The notes below the pieces were generated by a model, which saw only the letters and a program-made list of their open reading frames with translations, had not been told where the DNA came from and did no database searches. This document shows positions 1-8,936 of a stretch of 64,000 nucleotides of DNA, in pieces (the first letter of the stretch is position 1; each line of letters starts with the position of its first letter). The position numbers and the translations under genes are program-made. Source of the DNA: Burkholderiales bacterium (GTDB taxonomy: Bacteria; Pseudomonadota; Gammaproteobacteria; Burkholderiales; Burkholderiaceae_C); NCBI GenBank assembly GCA_029268225.1, contig JAJUGJ010000008.1, forward strand, positions 52,481 through 116,480. Direction: 5' to 3'.

Positions 1-1
1 T

Positions 2-778
2 GAAGGTACCAACTGCATCGGCGTGGTCGGCACCACAGGCGAGTCCCCGACCGTGTCGGTGGAGGAGCACTGCGAGATCATCCGCATTGCGGTCGAGCAA
101 GCTGCAGGCCGCGTGCCCATCATGGCTGGCGCCGGCGCCAACTCCACCCGCGAAGCCATCGAACTGAGCCAATTCGCCAAGAAGGTTGGCGCAGACTGCA
201 CTTTGCAGGTCGTGCCTTACTACAACAAGCCGACCCAGGAAGGCATCTACCAGCACTTCAAGGCCATCGTCGAAGCTGTGGACATCCCGGTGGTGCTCTA
301 CAACGTGCCCGGCCGCACGGTCGCCGACATGCTGCCCGAGACTGCCTTGCGCCTGGCCCAGTTGCCCGGCGTCATCGGCATCAAGGAAGCGACCGGTAAC
401 CTCGATCGCGCTGCCTGGCTGATCAAGCAGGCCCCGAAGGGCTTCTCCATCTTCTCAGGAGACGACCCCACAGCCGTGCACCTGATGACCATGGGCGGCC
501 ACGGCAACATCAGTGTCACCGCCAACGTCGCCCCGCGCGACATGGCCGAGCTGTGCAAGGCCGCCATGGCGCAGGACGCCAAGCGTGCCATCGAGTTGCA
601 CATGAAACTCCTGCCGCTGCACAAGCAACTCTTCGTTGAACCCAACCCGATTCCAGTCAAGTGGGCCCTGGCTCACATGGGCAAAGCTGGCGGTGCCCTG
701 CGCCTGCCTCTGACGCCCCTGTCTCCGGCATCGCAAGAGCTGGTCAAGGCTGCTTTGCACGAATCCGGGGTGCTGTAA
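2..778 (+). CDS. dapA: 4-hydroxy-tetrahydrodipicolinate synthase (5' truncated by window edge)
   Basis: Condenses pyruvate with aspartate semialdehyde, the first step committed to lysine and diaminopimelate; cytosolic. The reading frame is open from base 2, so the start codon and roughly the first 35 residues lie outside the window. Family marks seen are the pyruvate-binding GTTGES loop right at the left end, YYNKP, the catalytic-tyrosine motif YNVPGRT, and the Schiff-base lysine in GIKEATGN. The C-terminal part is complete and ends with TAA. bamC follows 58 bp downstream on the same strand, the usual dapA-bamC order in proteobacteria, so the two are probably co-transcribed. Identification is secure; only the 5' end is missing. 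Confidence 0.97.
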   Translation, partial: EGTNCIGVVGTTGESPTVSVEEHCEIIRIAVEQAAGRVPIMAGAGANSTREAIELSQFAKKVGADCTLQVVPYYNKPTQEGIYQHFKAIVEAVDIPVVLYNVPGRTVADMLPETALRLAQLPGVIGIKEATGNLDRAAWLIKQAPKGFSIFSGDDPTAVHLMTMGGHGNISVTANVAPRDMAELCKAAMAQDAKRAIELHMKLLPLHKQLFVEPNPIPVKWALAHMGKAGGALRLPLTPLSPASQELVKAALHESGVL

Positions 779-836
779 CCCCTCCGATCCTGACCCTCTC
801 CCGACACGCAGGCGTCGGGATCTGACTTCCAAGCAC

Positions 837-1982
837 ATGCCCAATACACCTCGTCAATCGACTCCCCTCGTTCTGGGCGCCACCTTGGCGTCCCTGCTGC
901 TGGTTTCCGGCTGCTCGACCATCAACGACGCCCTGGGTGGCGACAAGGTGGACTACCGCACCAGCGGTGCGAAAACCGTGCGCCTTGATGTCCCCCCCGA
1001 TCTCAGCCAGCTGCCGGGTCAGGTTCGCTACAGCCAGCTTTCCTCTTCGTCCATCAGTGCCAGCAGCCTGAACCGCGCAGAAGCCGCCGCCAGCTCGCAA
1101 GCCAGCGTGGCCGTCGCCAACAAGGGCGGCGTGAAGCTGGAGCGACAGGGGCAAAGCCGCTGGCTGGTGGTCGATCAGCCAGCTGACAAGGTGTGGAATC
1201 AGGTCAGCAAATTCTGGGAAGACAACGGTTTCAGCCTGTCCGTCAACCAGCCCGAAGTCGGCGTGATGGAAACCACCTGGGCCGAGAACCGCGCCAAGGT
1301 TCCCAAAGATGGCCTGATTCGCGAGACCCTGGGCCGTGTCTTCGACATGCTCTACGACACCGGTGAGCGTGACATGTACCGCACCCGCATCGAACGCACC
1401 GCCAATGGCACAGAGGTCTACATCAGTCATCGCGGCATGAGCGAAGAGTATGAAGACAGCAAGAAGGAGCGCACCACCTGGCGCGCTCGGCCAAGCGATC
1501 CCGGTCTTGAAGCGGAAATGCTGTCTCGCCTGATGCTCGTCCTGGGCAGCACGCAAGAGGAAGCTGATGCACTCAAACGTGAATCGACACAAGCGCCTGC
1601 GCCCACGGTGGCAGCAGCCAACCTTGCCCAACTCAATGCACAGGGCAACGGCCTGACGGTGGCCGCCGACGCAGACACCACCTGGCGTCGCGTGGGGCTT
1701 GCCCTTGATCGCAGCGGCTTTACGGTCGAGAACCGTGATCGTCGTCAAGGCAGCTTTGAGGTACGCCTGTCGGCCAACGACCCTTCTGCTGCCAAGCCGG
1801 GTTTCTTCTCACGCCTGTTTGGGGCTGGGGACACGAGCGAAGGCAGCCTGAGCCGCTATCAGGTGATGGTGCAAGGTCAGGGCAACAGCAGCATCGTGAG
1901 CGTTCTGGATGAGCAAGGCAAACCTGCCACCAGCGCAACGGCCAAACGTATTGCCAAGCAGCTGCAGACCGAGCTCAACTGA
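837..1982 (+). CDS. bamC: Outer-membrane assembly lipoprotein BamC
   Basis: Lipoprotein subunit of the BAM complex that folds beta-barrel proteins into the outer membrane. The 381-aa product begins with a signal peptide ending in a lipobox, LVSGC, with the lipidated Cys at residue 26. It is followed by the unstructured segment VDYRTSGAK...LDVPPDLSQLP, which is the part of BamC that contacts BamD. Two helix-grip-type domains follow: one around residues 100-220 containing the conserved WLVVDQPADKVW and the YEDSKKE region, and a second around residues 255-381. The position behind dapA is the classical one. The ATG at 837 is the only start that gives a complete signal peptide; the ribosome binding site is weak. 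A terminator follows at 2024. Confidence 0.95.
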   Translation: MPNTPRQSTPLVLGATLASLLLVSGCSTINDALGGDKVDYRTSGAKTVRLDVPPDLSQLPGQVRYSQLSSSSISASSLNRAEAAASSQASVAVANKGGVKLERQGQSRWLVVDQPADKVWNQVSKFWEDNGFSLSVNQPEVGVMETTWAENRAKVPKDGLIRETLGRVFDMLYDTGERDMYRTRIERTANGTEVYISHRGMSEEYEDSKKERTTWRARPSDPGLEAEMLSRLMLVLGSTQEEADALKRESTQAPAPTVAAANLAQLNAQGNGLTVAADADTTWRRVGLALDRSGFTVENRDRRQGSFEVRLSANDPSAAKPGFFSRLFGAGDTSEGSLSRYQVMVQGQGNSSIVSVLDEQGKPATSATAKRIAKQLQTELN

Positions 1983-2023
1983 ATCATGCTCACCGGGTCG
2001 CTCACGGCGACCCTCAAAAAAGC

Positions 2024-2057
2024 AAACCCGGACGGCAGTTGGCCTCCGGGTTTTTTT
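2024..2057 (+). terminator. Rho-independent terminator after bamC
   Basis: AAACCCGGA (2024-2032) pairs with TCCGGGTTT (2045-2053) around a 12-nt loop and runs into seven T residues. It ends the dapA-bamC transcript. Confidence 0.85.
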
Positions 2058-2100
2058 CATGGCGGGCATGAACAGCACGCCATTTCGAGAAGTACTGACG

Positions 2101-2130
2101 AAAAAAAACCGCTCCGAAGAGCGGTTTTTC
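2101..2130 (-). terminator. Bidirectional terminator behind the small lipoprotein gene
   Basis: AACCGCTC (2107-2114), loop CGAA, GAGCGGTT (2119-2126), flanked by an A-run on the left and a T-run on the right. It can therefore stop the minus-strand lipoprotein transcript (T-run from the A-run at 2101-2108) and serve as a second barrier to readthrough from bamC. Confidence 0.85.
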
Positions 2131-2146
2131 TGCGGCTGAACTAAGA

Positions 2147-2371
2147 TTAGTTCGAAGCAGCGGAAGCAACTTCGGAAGCAGCTTCAACAGCAGCCGAAGC
2201 GCCTTCGGAAGCAGCGGAAGCGACTTCGGAAGCGGCTTCAACAGCGGGAGCAACTTCGGAAGCGACTTCGGAAGCAGCGGAAGCGGCTTCAACAGCGGCT
2301 TCTTCCTTCTTACCACAAGCGGCCAGGGCAACGGCAGCGATCAGCGAAGCCAGCAGGAGCGACTTTTTCAT
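2147..2371 (-). CDS. Small alanine-rich repeat lipoprotein
   Basis: A 74-aa protein. A canonical lipoprotein signal peptide ends in LAAC with the lipidated Cys at residue 19, followed by GKKEEAA. The mature part (about 55 residues) is built almost entirely of A, S, E and V in degenerate units of the type EAASEVASAA. This composition suggests a helical or extended tether in the periplasm or on the outer membrane, comparable in size to other small bacterial lipoproteins, but I recognise no named family. The start is supported by GAGG eight bases upstream of the ATG. It is monocistronic, with its own -10 box near 2463 and a strong terminator at 2101-2130, which suggests it is well expressed. The function is unknown. 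Confidence 0.8.
   Translation of the reverse strand: MKKSLLLASLIAAVALAACGKKEEAAVEAASAASEVASEVAPAVEAASEVASAASEGASAAVEAASEVASAASN
2150..2310 (-). repeat. Degenerate tandem repeat inside the small lipoprotein gene
   Basis: Imperfect reiterations of the plus-strand words TTCGGAAGCAGC, GGAAGCGACTTCGGAAGC and GCTTCAACAGC encode the EVASAASE/VEAASEVA units. The units are multiples of 3 nt, so copy-number change would keep the frame. Confidence 0.65.
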
Positions 2372-2462
2372 GCTTTTATCCTCAATGGAGTGTCAATAAA
2401 ACCGGTGATATTGGAAATATGTGCGACGCCACACATTGGCTTCGCTCAGTATTCAGCTGTGA

Positions 2463-2468
2463 ATTATA
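2463..2468 (-). promoter_or_regulatory. Candidate -10 box for the small lipoprotein gene
   Basis: On the minus strand the hexamer is a perfect TATAAT, about 92 bp upstream of the ATG at 2371. The -35 region at 17-18 bp spacing matches the consensus poorly, so the call rests on the -10 alone. Confidence 0.45.
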
Positions 2469-2487
2469 CGGCGGATCAGGCTAACCC

Positions 2488-3039
2488 TTATAGCCCCAGC
2501 GTGGTTGGTGGCAAAGCATCGTGTGATCGTTGCGAAATTACATCAACTTCCGACAACCAATCGCCGATGACAGCCGGGTCTCGCGTCCACAGGCCCCTGC
2601 CTACCAGGGGTTCCATGACGCGCAAAGCCAATTTCTCATGCAACACCAGCAGGGTGGGTACCGATGACGCCAGATCCTCAGGAGCCTGGCGACACAACAC
2701 CCGATGCGACCAGACTTTGCGCCACTGGACCCATCGCGGATGACTGTGCGCGAAGCCATCGAAGTTGGCAGCCAAAACCTGACAATGAATCTCCCGGGCC
2801 GACCCTAGAACCCATTGCTGGAACGCCTCGACCACCTCCCGATGGCCGAGAGGCCAGTGTGTGAAATCACGGTCGCTGAGGGTGATGCATCCTGGCTCGG
2901 CAGCTGCCATCGCCATGGCCGCACTGACGCGATCGGCAAAATCACGCCAACTGCCAATTCGGCCAGACAGCTCTGATGCGGGGTGGAGCTCGGCACTGGC
3001 CGCACGCCCCTCGGTCGGCTTCGGGATATTTCCGCTCAT
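2488..3039 (-). CDS. Hypothetical protein (183 aa), downstream of roxA
   Basis: Soluble 183-aa protein without signal peptide or membrane segment. It contains several invariant-looking patches (ITLSDRDFTHWPLG, FAHSHPRWVQWRKVWSHRVLCR, a run of W, H and C residues) that resemble a conserved fold rather than a random frame. I do not recognise the family. It lies 27 bp downstream of the ribosomal oxygenase gene on the same strand, so the two are probably one transcript; that is the only hint of function. The ATG at 3039 is the first start after the roxA stop. The histidine- and tryptophan-rich central patch could be a metal or nucleotide site, but this is speculation. Confidence 0.7.
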   Translation of the reverse strand: MSGNIPKPTEGRAASAELHPASELSGRIGSWRDFADRVSAAMAMAAAEPGCITLSDRDFTHWPLGHREVVEAFQQWVLGSAREIHCQVLAANFDGFAHSHPRWVQWRKVWSHRVLCRQAPEDLASSVPTLLVLHEKLALRVMEPLVGRGLWTRDPAVIGDWLSEVDVISQRSHDALPPTTLGL

Positions 3040-3066
3040 GCCTCGGATCTTTGCACGCTCAAGACG

Positions 3067-4302
3067 TCAAGCCAAGGGGTGCAACCACCCATCTTCCGCC
3101 CACTGGTTCAACAACTCGCGCACCGCCTCGCTGACCTTCGCCACCGATGCAGCCGGCAGGAAGCGCTGATCGGCCAGTTCGCGCAAATGCCGCGCATCCT
3201 TGCCGCCCGCGCGCCATGATTCACCGTTGGCAAACACGCGCTGCCCGTCGTACATCATGCGGGTACGCGGGTCCAACTTCACGCCCACCCCGTCAGGCAG
3301 GGGCTCTCCGGGCTGGAACCACACCCGCGGTTTGGGCTCCGTCAGGATCTCACCCAACGCCGACTGCAGGCCGGCTTCATCCTTGATCAGGCGTGCCACG
3401 GCATCGGCGGTGAACTTCTGCAAGGCCTCAGGGATCAGGCCCGGGTTCTTCGTCGCCGTTTGCTTCGGGTCTTGGTACAGGCGCGCCTTGTCGACCGTGT
3501 CCATGGCCTCCATCCAGCGAATCAGCACCTCGCGCCCCAGATCGGTGGACTCCGGCACGCGGAAACCGATCGAACAGGTCATGCACTCACCTTGGGCAAT
3601 GCCATCGTGCGCCCAGCGAGGCGGCAGGTACAGCATGTCGCCGGGCTCCAGCACGTGCTCTTCCTCGGGTACAAAATGGGTCAGGATCTTGAGCGGCACG
3701 TCGTCCTGCAGGCGAGCATCCTTCAGTGGCCCGATGCGCCAACGGCGCTGTCCGTGCACCTGCAGCAGGAACACGTCGTAAGAGTCGTAATGCGGGCCCA
3801 CGCCGCCGCCATCGGTGGCATAGGAGATCATCAGGTCATCCAGACGCGCATCGGGCACAAAACGGAACTGCTGCAGCAATTCGTAGGCAGCGGGCACGTG
3901 CAGGTCCAGCCCTTGCACCAACAAGGTCCAACCGGGCTGCTCCACCGGAGGCAGGCTGCGTCGGCTCAGGGGGCCGTGGGTCAACTGCCATTGCCCCGGC
4001 ACAGCGCTTGTCTTGCTGCGAGCCTTCTTTTGCACCGCAGAACCTGTGGCGTGTTCACGTACGATCAGGCGCGATTCGACGTCGTCCTGCCCCGCCAAGG
4101 CAAACAGCTTGGCGCGCTCGATGGGACTGCGCACACCGGGTATCGCCTGGCGGATCAGCAAAGGCTTCTTCTGCCAGTACTTCCGCATGAAGGTCTCGGG
4201 CGACATGCCGCCCAGCAAAGGCGTGATTTGGTCGATGGGCAGTGGGCCGGCCGGTGCGGCCGACGGGGCCGCCACAGATGCAGAGGTTTTGGTCGATTTC
4301 AT
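3067..4302 (-). CDS. roxA: JmjC/cupin ribosomal oxygenase (RoxA/YcfD-like), 50S L16 3-hydroxylase
   Basis: 2-oxoglutarate- and Fe(II)-dependent oxygenase of the JmjC cupin superfamily; the E. coli member hydroxylates an arginine of ribosomal protein L16. The 411-aa product has the iron-binding facial triad: H171 and D173 in GPHYDSYDVFLLQVHG, and H232 in LYLPPRWAHDG. After the cupin barrel comes a C-terminal region (about 240-411) that fits the dimerisation and winged-helix part of this family. I chose the ATG at 4302 (MKSTKTS), because upstream codons run into the intergenic region and read poorly. The extra N-terminal 25 residues are low-complexity Ala/Ser/Pro. The downstream partner is the unknown 183-aa gene. 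Substrate assignment is by family resemblance only. Confidence 0.88.
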   Translation of the reverse strand: MKSTKTSASVAAPSAAPAGPLPIDQITPLLGGMSPETFMRKYWQKKPLLIRQAIPGVRSPIERAKLFALAGQDDVESRLIVREHATGSAVQKKARSKTSAVPGQWQLTHGPLSRRSLPPVEQPGWTLLVQGLDLHVPAAYELLQQFRFVPDARLDDLMISYATDGGGVGPHYDSYDVFLLQVHGQRRWRIGPLKDARLQDDVPLKILTHFVPEEEHVLEPGDMLYLPPRWAHDGIAQGECMTCSIGFRVPESTDLGREVLIRWMEAMDTVDKARLYQDPKQTATKNPGLIPEALQKFTADAVARLIKDEAGLQSALGEILTEPKPRVWFQPGEPLPDGVGVKLDPRTRMMYDGQRVFANGESWRAGGKDARHLRELADQRFLPAASVAKVSEAVRELLNQWAEDGWLHPLA

Positions 4303-4439
4303 GCCCGCATTGTGGCGCCATCTGTACCTATTGAGGATGATTCCGCTCAACGAAAACAACCCTGCTTGGCAGGCGCCCCCACAGGGCTGACGCACAAGCC
4401 GATTGCACGCCCCCCGCTACCTCGTGAGATGATCGCGGC

Positions 4440-4961
4440 ATGATCATTACCTCACCCTGTGTCGTGAGCCTGGTGTGGCGTCTGGAAGATGCCCAAGGCA
4501 ACTTGGTAGACGAGCTCAACGAGCCGATGGAATTCCTGTTGGGCGGCGAAGACCTGCTCCCCAAGGTTGAAGAGACGCTGTTGGGCCAGAGCGTGGGCTT
4601 TGAGGCCCACCTGCATCTGGAGCCTGAGCACGCGTTCGGCGACTATGACGCCGACCTGGTGTTCTTCGAAGAGCGCGATATTTTCCCGCCCGAAGTCGCC
4701 GAAGGCATGCAGTTCGAAGGCCCGCCCGAAGGCTCGAAAACGCCGGACCTGAACCCCGACGCCATCTACACCGTCACCGAGGTGTACGACAGCCACGTGG
4801 TGCTCGACGGCAACCACCCCTTGGCCGGCTTGGCCGTGCGCATCAGCCTGAAAGTTCTGGACGTGCGCCCCGCAACCGAAGAGGAAATCGAGCAGGGCTC
4901 GGTGTCAGAGGCCCTGCTGGGTTTCACACCCTCTGCCCCGCCGGGCGAAACACTGCACTGA
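4440..4961 (+). CDS. FKBP-type peptidyl-prolyl cis-trans isomerase, SlyD-like
   Basis: A 173-aa cytosolic protein of the SlyD/FkpB type: an FKBP domain interrupted by an insert-in-flap chaperone domain. Visible features are the N-terminal strand (VVSLVWRLEDAQGNLVDE), the FKBP core with GGEDLLPKVEETLLGQSVG, the acidic loop PEHAFGDYDADLVFFEERDIFP typical of the insert, and the closing NHPLAGLAVRISLKVLDVRPATEEEI. It lacks the histidine-rich metal-binding tail of E. coli SlyD, ending instead in a short Pro/Gly tail, so nickel handling is unlikely. It is transcribed alone, divergent from roxA, and followed by a terminator at 4982. The start is the ATG at 4440. Confidence 0.88.
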   Translation: MIITSPCVVSLVWRLEDAQGNLVDELNEPMEFLLGGEDLLPKVEETLLGQSVGFEAHLHLEPEHAFGDYDADLVFFEERDIFPPEVAEGMQFEGPPEGSKTPDLNPDAIYTVTEVYDSHVVLDGNHPLAGLAVRISLKVLDVRPATEEEIEQGSVSEALLGFTPSAPPGETLH

Positions 4962-4981
4962 CCCTCATTCCCCTGCTTGTC

Positions 4982-5007
4982 TGGCCGCCTCGTGCGGCCA
5001 TTTTCTT
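4982..5007. terminator. Terminator between the FKBP gene and dut
   Basis: TGGCCGC (4982-4988), loop CTCGT, GCGGCCA (4994-5000), then TTTTCTT. It is oriented for the plus-strand FKBP gene; the stem also lies downstream of the convergent coaBC-dut operon. Confidence 0.75.
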
Positions 5008-5048
5008 GCGCGCTGTGCTGGGCACGCGCGCGGGCAGATGCCAGCCGG

Positions 5049-5498
5049 TCAGCCTCGGCCGGTTGAGCCGAAACCACCCTCCCCTCGCTCGCTGGCATCG
5101 AAGCTCTCCACCTGGCGGAACTGGGCTTGAACGACGGGCACGATGACGAGCTGAGCAATGCGCTCCAAAGGCTGGATGGTGAAGGCCTCACTGCCTCGGT
5201 TCCAGCAACTCACCATCAGCGGCCCCTGGTAGTCCGAGTCGATCAAGCCGACCAGGTTGCCCAGCACGATGCCATGCTTGTGGCCCAGGCCTGAGCGCGG
5301 CAGGATCATCGCCGCCAGACCGGGGTCGCCCAGGTGCATGGCCAGACCGGTGGGAATCAGCTGCGCCTGGCCGGGCTCCAGCACCACTGGCGCGTCCACA
5401 CAGGCGCGCAGATCCAGGCCGGCGCTGCCGGGGGTGGCGTAGGCGGGCAAGGCGTCCGCCACGCGGGCGTCAAGGATGCGGATGTCAACGGTGGTCAT
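5049..5498 (-). CDS. dut: Deoxyuridine 5'-triphosphate nucleotidohydrolase (dUTPase)
   Basis: Hydrolyses dUTP to dUMP and pyrophosphate, keeping uracil out of DNA and feeding thymidylate synthesis; homotrimeric. The five trimeric-dUTPase motifs can be read in order across 149 aa: [21 protein letters not shown], the uracil/ribose pocket [24 protein letters not shown], and the mobile C-terminal arm [13 protein letters not shown]. The length is normal. The start ATG overlaps the coaBC stop in an ATGA (5495-5498), so translation is coupled. The coaBC-dut order is common in proteobacteria. Confidence 0.97.
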   Translation of the reverse strand: MTTVDIRILDARVADALPAYATPGSAGLDLRACVDAPVVLEPGQAQLIPTGLAMHLGDPGLAAMILPRSGLGHKHGIVLGNLVGLIDSDYQGPLMVSCWNRGSEAFTIQPLERIAQLVIVPVVQAQFRQVESFDASERGEGGFGSTGRG

Positions 5499-6727
5499 GG
5501 GTTCACAGCTTGAAGTCGTTGGGCGATGTCTTGCATCAAGGCCCGGGCCAGGGTGAGTTTGTCGGCGCGGCCGCCGTCCGGGGGTAAAGCGCGATCGGAG
5601 GTCGCGTCGATCAGCAGCAGCGCGTTGTCGTCCCGGCCGAAGGTGGCCGGTCCGAGGTTGCCCACGATCAGCGGGATGCGCTTGCGCAGCATCTTGGCGC
5701 GGGCATGCTCCAGCAGACGCTCGCTTTCGGCGGCAAAGCCCACGCAGTAAGGTGCGTCGCTCAGGCCTGCCACGGCGGCGAGGATGTCGGGGTTCTCGGT
5801 GAGCTCGAAGGTCGGCACGTCCTTGCCGCCCTCCTTCTTGATCTTGTGCTCGGCTGAATTGGCCGGACGCCAGTCGGCCACCGCGGCGGTGGCGATGAAA
5901 ACGTCATGCTGCGGCGCCTGGGGCACCACGGCATCGAACATCTGCTGCGCCGTCATCACATTCTGGCGACGCACGCCACGCGGGGTAGGCTGGTGCACCG
6001 GGCCGGCCACCAGGGTGACCTCGGCGCCGGCTTCTCGCGCAGCCCGCGCGATGGCAAAGCCCATCTTGCCGCTGGAGTGGTTGGTGATGCCGCGCACCGG
6101 GTCGATGGGCTCGAAGGTCGGGCCGGCCGTGATCAGCAGGCGCTTACCCGCCAGCACCTTGGGCTGAAAGAAGGCGATCAGATCTTCCAGCAACTCGGCG
6201 GGCTCGAGCATGCGGCCGTCACCCACTTCGCCACAGGCCTGGTCACCACAGCCGGGGCCCAGGATGACGGCGCCATCGACCTGCAGTTGCGCGACATTGC
6301 GTTGCGTGGCCGGGTGGGACCACATCTCGCGGTTCATGGCGGGCGCCACCAACAGGGGGCAACGCTCGCGAGGGCGGGCGAGGCAGGTCAGGCTGAGGAG
6401 TTCGTCGGCACGGCCTTGAACGAGGCGGGCGATGAAATCGGCACTGGCCGGGGCCAGCACGATGGCGTCGGCCTCTCGCCCCAGGTTGATATGCGCCATG
6501 TTGTTGGGCTCGCGCGCATCCCACTGGCTGGTCACGACCGGACGGCCCGACAAGGCCTGCATGGTCACCGGCGTGATGAAGGATGCAGCCGCTTCGGTCA
6601 TGACCACCTGTACGGTGGCCCCTGCCTTGGTGAGCAGGCGCACGAATTCGGCCGATTTGTAGCAGGCGATGCCGCCTGTCAGGCCCAGCACGATGTGCTT
6701 GCCTTGAAGATCTGCGCATTTTGACAT
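5495..6727 (-). CDS. coaBC: Bifunctional phosphopantothenoylcysteine decarboxylase / phosphopantothenate-cysteine ligase
   Basis: Carries out two consecutive steps of coenzyme A synthesis. The N-terminal FMN-dependent decarboxylase (CoaC, about residues 1-190) shows the [14 protein letters not shown] flavin-binding start, the PAMNREMW motif and the substrate-clamp [15 protein letters not shown]. The C-terminal ligase (CoaB, about 195-410) starts at [27 protein letters not shown] and includes VAGPVHQP and the AAVADWRP motif. At 410 aa the fusion is full length. It is the first gene of the coaBC-dut operon; the ATG at 6727 precedes a typical N-terminus, with little visible ribosome binding site. 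Confidence 0.97.
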   Translation of the reverse strand: MSKCADLQGKHIVLGLTGGIACYKSAEFVRLLTKAGATVQVVMTEAAASFITPVTMQALSGRPVVTSQWDAREPNNMAHINLGREADAIVLAPASADFIARLVQGRADELLSLTCLARPRERCPLLVAPAMNREMWSHPATQRNVAQLQVDGAVILGPGCGDQACGEVGDGRMLEPAELLEDLIAFFQPKVLAGKRLLITAGPTFEPIDPVRGITNHSSGKMGFAIARAAREAGAEVTLVAGPVHQPTPRGVRRQNVMTAQQMFDAVVPQAPQHDVFIATAAVADWRPANSAEHKIKKEGGKDVPTFELTENPDILAAVAGLSDAPYCVGFAAESERLLEHARAKMLRKRIPLIVGNLGPATFGRDDNALLLIDATSDRALPPDGGRADKLTLARALMQDIAQRLQAVNP

Positions 6728-6884
6728 GGGCCGGACTCTATCAGGCTTGAATCGATCCGAGCGACATCCACTACCGGACGCCTGTCCTTCCTCAAGCTAA
6801 CATCCAGGGGCGTCGAAATACTTGGACGTGGGGCACGAGGACGCTGACCTCAGCAGCTACGCCAACATCAGGAGCGTCAAAGTC

Positions 6885-8891
6885 ATGCGATTGTTGTCCA
6901 TCTGGTCCGCAGGGATCGCCATTTTCCTGGGAGGTTGCGCCGCTACCACTCCCCTACCCGCCGACATGTCTAGCGGACCGGACGACGTCCTGATCGCTCG
7001 AATCCAGCGTGGAGAGATACCCCTGTTTCCGGCATATTCCGAGACTGACGGCGCGCCACACCGATCAATGGTATGCGACTGGGTTCATCAGGGCAGGCGG
7101 GACGTCGTGGCCGCGTGGCTGGATCAGAACCACCACGCGGGTAGAGATAACATCGTTCAAAAGGTACCTTTGCTGGCCTGTGTTTCCAGCGAGGCTGATT
7201 ACCAGCACTATAAGCGTATGGGCGCAACCAATGCAGCCTATGGGGGGAAGCAATGGGACCACGATGGGGCCCCTTGGTGGATCACCACGTCTCTGCACGA
7301 TGCCATCTCGAATGCGAATGTAGAGGCCGTTGCGGCCCACCTGGCCGACCGCGTTGACATCGAAGGCCTCCCGCGTTACCGCACGACAGCGCGCCGACCT
7401 TTGGAGCATGCACTGGAGATCAGGCACTTTCTAATGCAGCGAGGCGGCCAATCACGGGCGGGACTTTGGCCTGCGGCAGGCTTCAACCCGATGGGTGAGT
7501 ATGTTCGCCTGGATCCAAACATGCTGAAGCGCATGGATCGGATTCTGCGGATCTTGATGGAAAGCGGCGCCCACACCACCGAGTCGGCTGCCGCAAGCGG
7601 CTACAAGGTCTCTGTGCAGCAGTATTACCGGTCAGAACCAGAGTTCGCACGACTGCTGAGCCAGGGAGATCGTGTTCATCAACTCCACAACAACTGCCTC
7701 TATGCCGATGACTTGGCCTCCTGCCAACAACTTGTGGCGATCACCGACCCTCTCTCGAAAAAGGGACGCGATGCAAGCAAGCAGCTGGCCTCGCTAGAGG
7801 CGGAGCAAGACCTTTGGTCAAAGAGGCTGGCCCGCCAAGCCTGCAGCTTGGTCGAGACCGACTGGGTCTACCTGAGTTCAGCCTGCCGTAACCGCCTCGC
7901 GGACGGGAAAGGCCAAGCTCAGTCGCGCAATGGCAAAGCTGTGTTCAATGGCACCTTCCGAGCAGGGACTTTTGTCGAGGGCCGCTATAGCAGAGAAGGC
8001 AAACCGCTCTACGAGGGCCCCTTCCTCAACGGAAAGGCCGAGGGCGTGGGCATCTGCTGGAGCCAAGGTCAGCCAGAAGAATGCCGCATGGTCCAGTGGA
8101 AGCGCGTCGATGCCTTGCAGCAGCAGCGCGATGAGCAGGCTCGCCAGCGCGAACAGGCAGAGCGCGACAGGCGCGAGCAAGAGGAAGCGCAAGAGCGCGG
8201 GCGCCGCATCGCCGCTGAAGATGCCCGCCGAGCCCGGGACAGGGCTGCTCAGGAGGCCAGTGATGAGCGTCGGCAACAGCGCGCCATGAGCACCGCCTTG
8301 GGGAATCGCAGCAGTGAGAGCGGCCTGGAGTCGACGCTGCATTTCAACGAGCGCATGGAACAGATCCGCCGGCAAGGCATGGCTGACATTGAACGGGCAC
8401 GCACCCAGCAACAACAATCCGAAGCCCGGAAGACCACACGAGATCGAAATTCACAGCCACCAGGCCAAGTCAATACGAGCCGCCAAGCGTCTGCCCGCAC
8501 GACCTCCCCTGCGAGCACTGCCACGGCTGCTCCTCGCTCAACTGCAACACCGCTGCCCGCTGCTACACGGCCACCGACCACGGCGTCCGCGGAAGACGAT
8601 GGATGCCTCACAAGTGTGGGTTGGTGCGCCGGTTCCGGGCAACTGCTCGAAACGGCTAGCACTTACACGGTCCGTGTCACCAACAACTGCCCGCACCGGC
8701 TCTACACCAAGATTTGCATGGAGATGAAAGACGGTCGACAAAGCTGCGAGAGCCATGGCCACACCAGTCAACAACAAGCCAGTGCCAGCTACAACCGAAC
8801 GGACGCAAGCGGTCGATTCACGGTCCGCTCGGTCGGCTCGGTTCAATCCGGCAAAGACTGGGTTTGCTCCGCCAAAGTAAGTGGCTGGTAA
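6885..8891 (+). CDS. Large mosaic lipoprotein of unknown function (MORN-like segment, coiled coil, Cys-rich C-terminus)
   Basis: A 668-aa protein starting at the ATG at 6885, which has GGAG ten bases upstream and gives a proper lipoprotein signal ending in LGGC (Cys at residue 18). Residues roughly 60-270 have paired Cys and ankyrin-like helices (for example DAISNANVEAVAAHLADR). About 340-400 holds a MORN-like glycine/tyrosine pattern (NGKAVFNGTFRAG...GRYSREG...YEGPFLNGKAEGVG). About 405-500 is a charged Glu/Arg/Gln coiled coil, then a Ser/Thr/Ala/Pro linker, and a C-terminal domain (about 570-668) with six cysteines beginning DDGCLTSVGWC. The base composition looks less GC-rich than its neighbours. 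No operon partner is visible and I do not recognise the full-length architecture. It is probably anchored to a membrane facing the periplasm. Confidence 0.82.
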   Translation: MRLLSIWSAGIAIFLGGCAATTPLPADMSSGPDDVLIARIQRGEIPLFPAYSETDGAPHRSMVCDWVHQGRRDVVAAWLDQNHHAGRDNIVQKVPLLACVSSEADYQHYKRMGATNAAYGGKQWDHDGAPWWITTSLHDAISNANVEAVAAHLADRVDIEGLPRYRTTARRPLEHALEIRHFLMQRGGQSRAGLWPAAGFNPMGEYVRLDPNMLKRMDRILRILMESGAHTTESAAASGYKVSVQQYYRSEPEFARLLSQGDRVHQLHNNCLYADDLASCQQLVAITDPLSKKGRDASKQLASLEAEQDLWSKRLARQACSLVETDWVYLSSACRNRLADGKGQAQSRNGKAVFNGTFRAGTFVEGRYSREGKPLYEGPFLNGKAEGVGICWSQGQPEECRMVQWKRVDALQQQRDEQARQREQAERDRREQEEAQERGRRIAAEDARRARDRAAQEASDERRQQRAMSTALGNRSSESGLESTLHFNERMEQIRRQGMADIERARTQQQQSEARKTTRDRNSQPPGQVNTSRQASARTTSPASTATAAPRSTATPLPAATRPPTTASAEDDGCLTSVGWCAGSGQLLETASTYTVRVTNNCPHRLYTKICMEMKDGRQSCESHGHTSQQQASASYNRTDASGRFTVRSVGSVQSGKDWVCSAKVSGW

Positions 8892-8936
8892 CGCCCGACG
8901 GAGCCCGGGTGGGCCGTTAGGCCAGTGACACGGACG

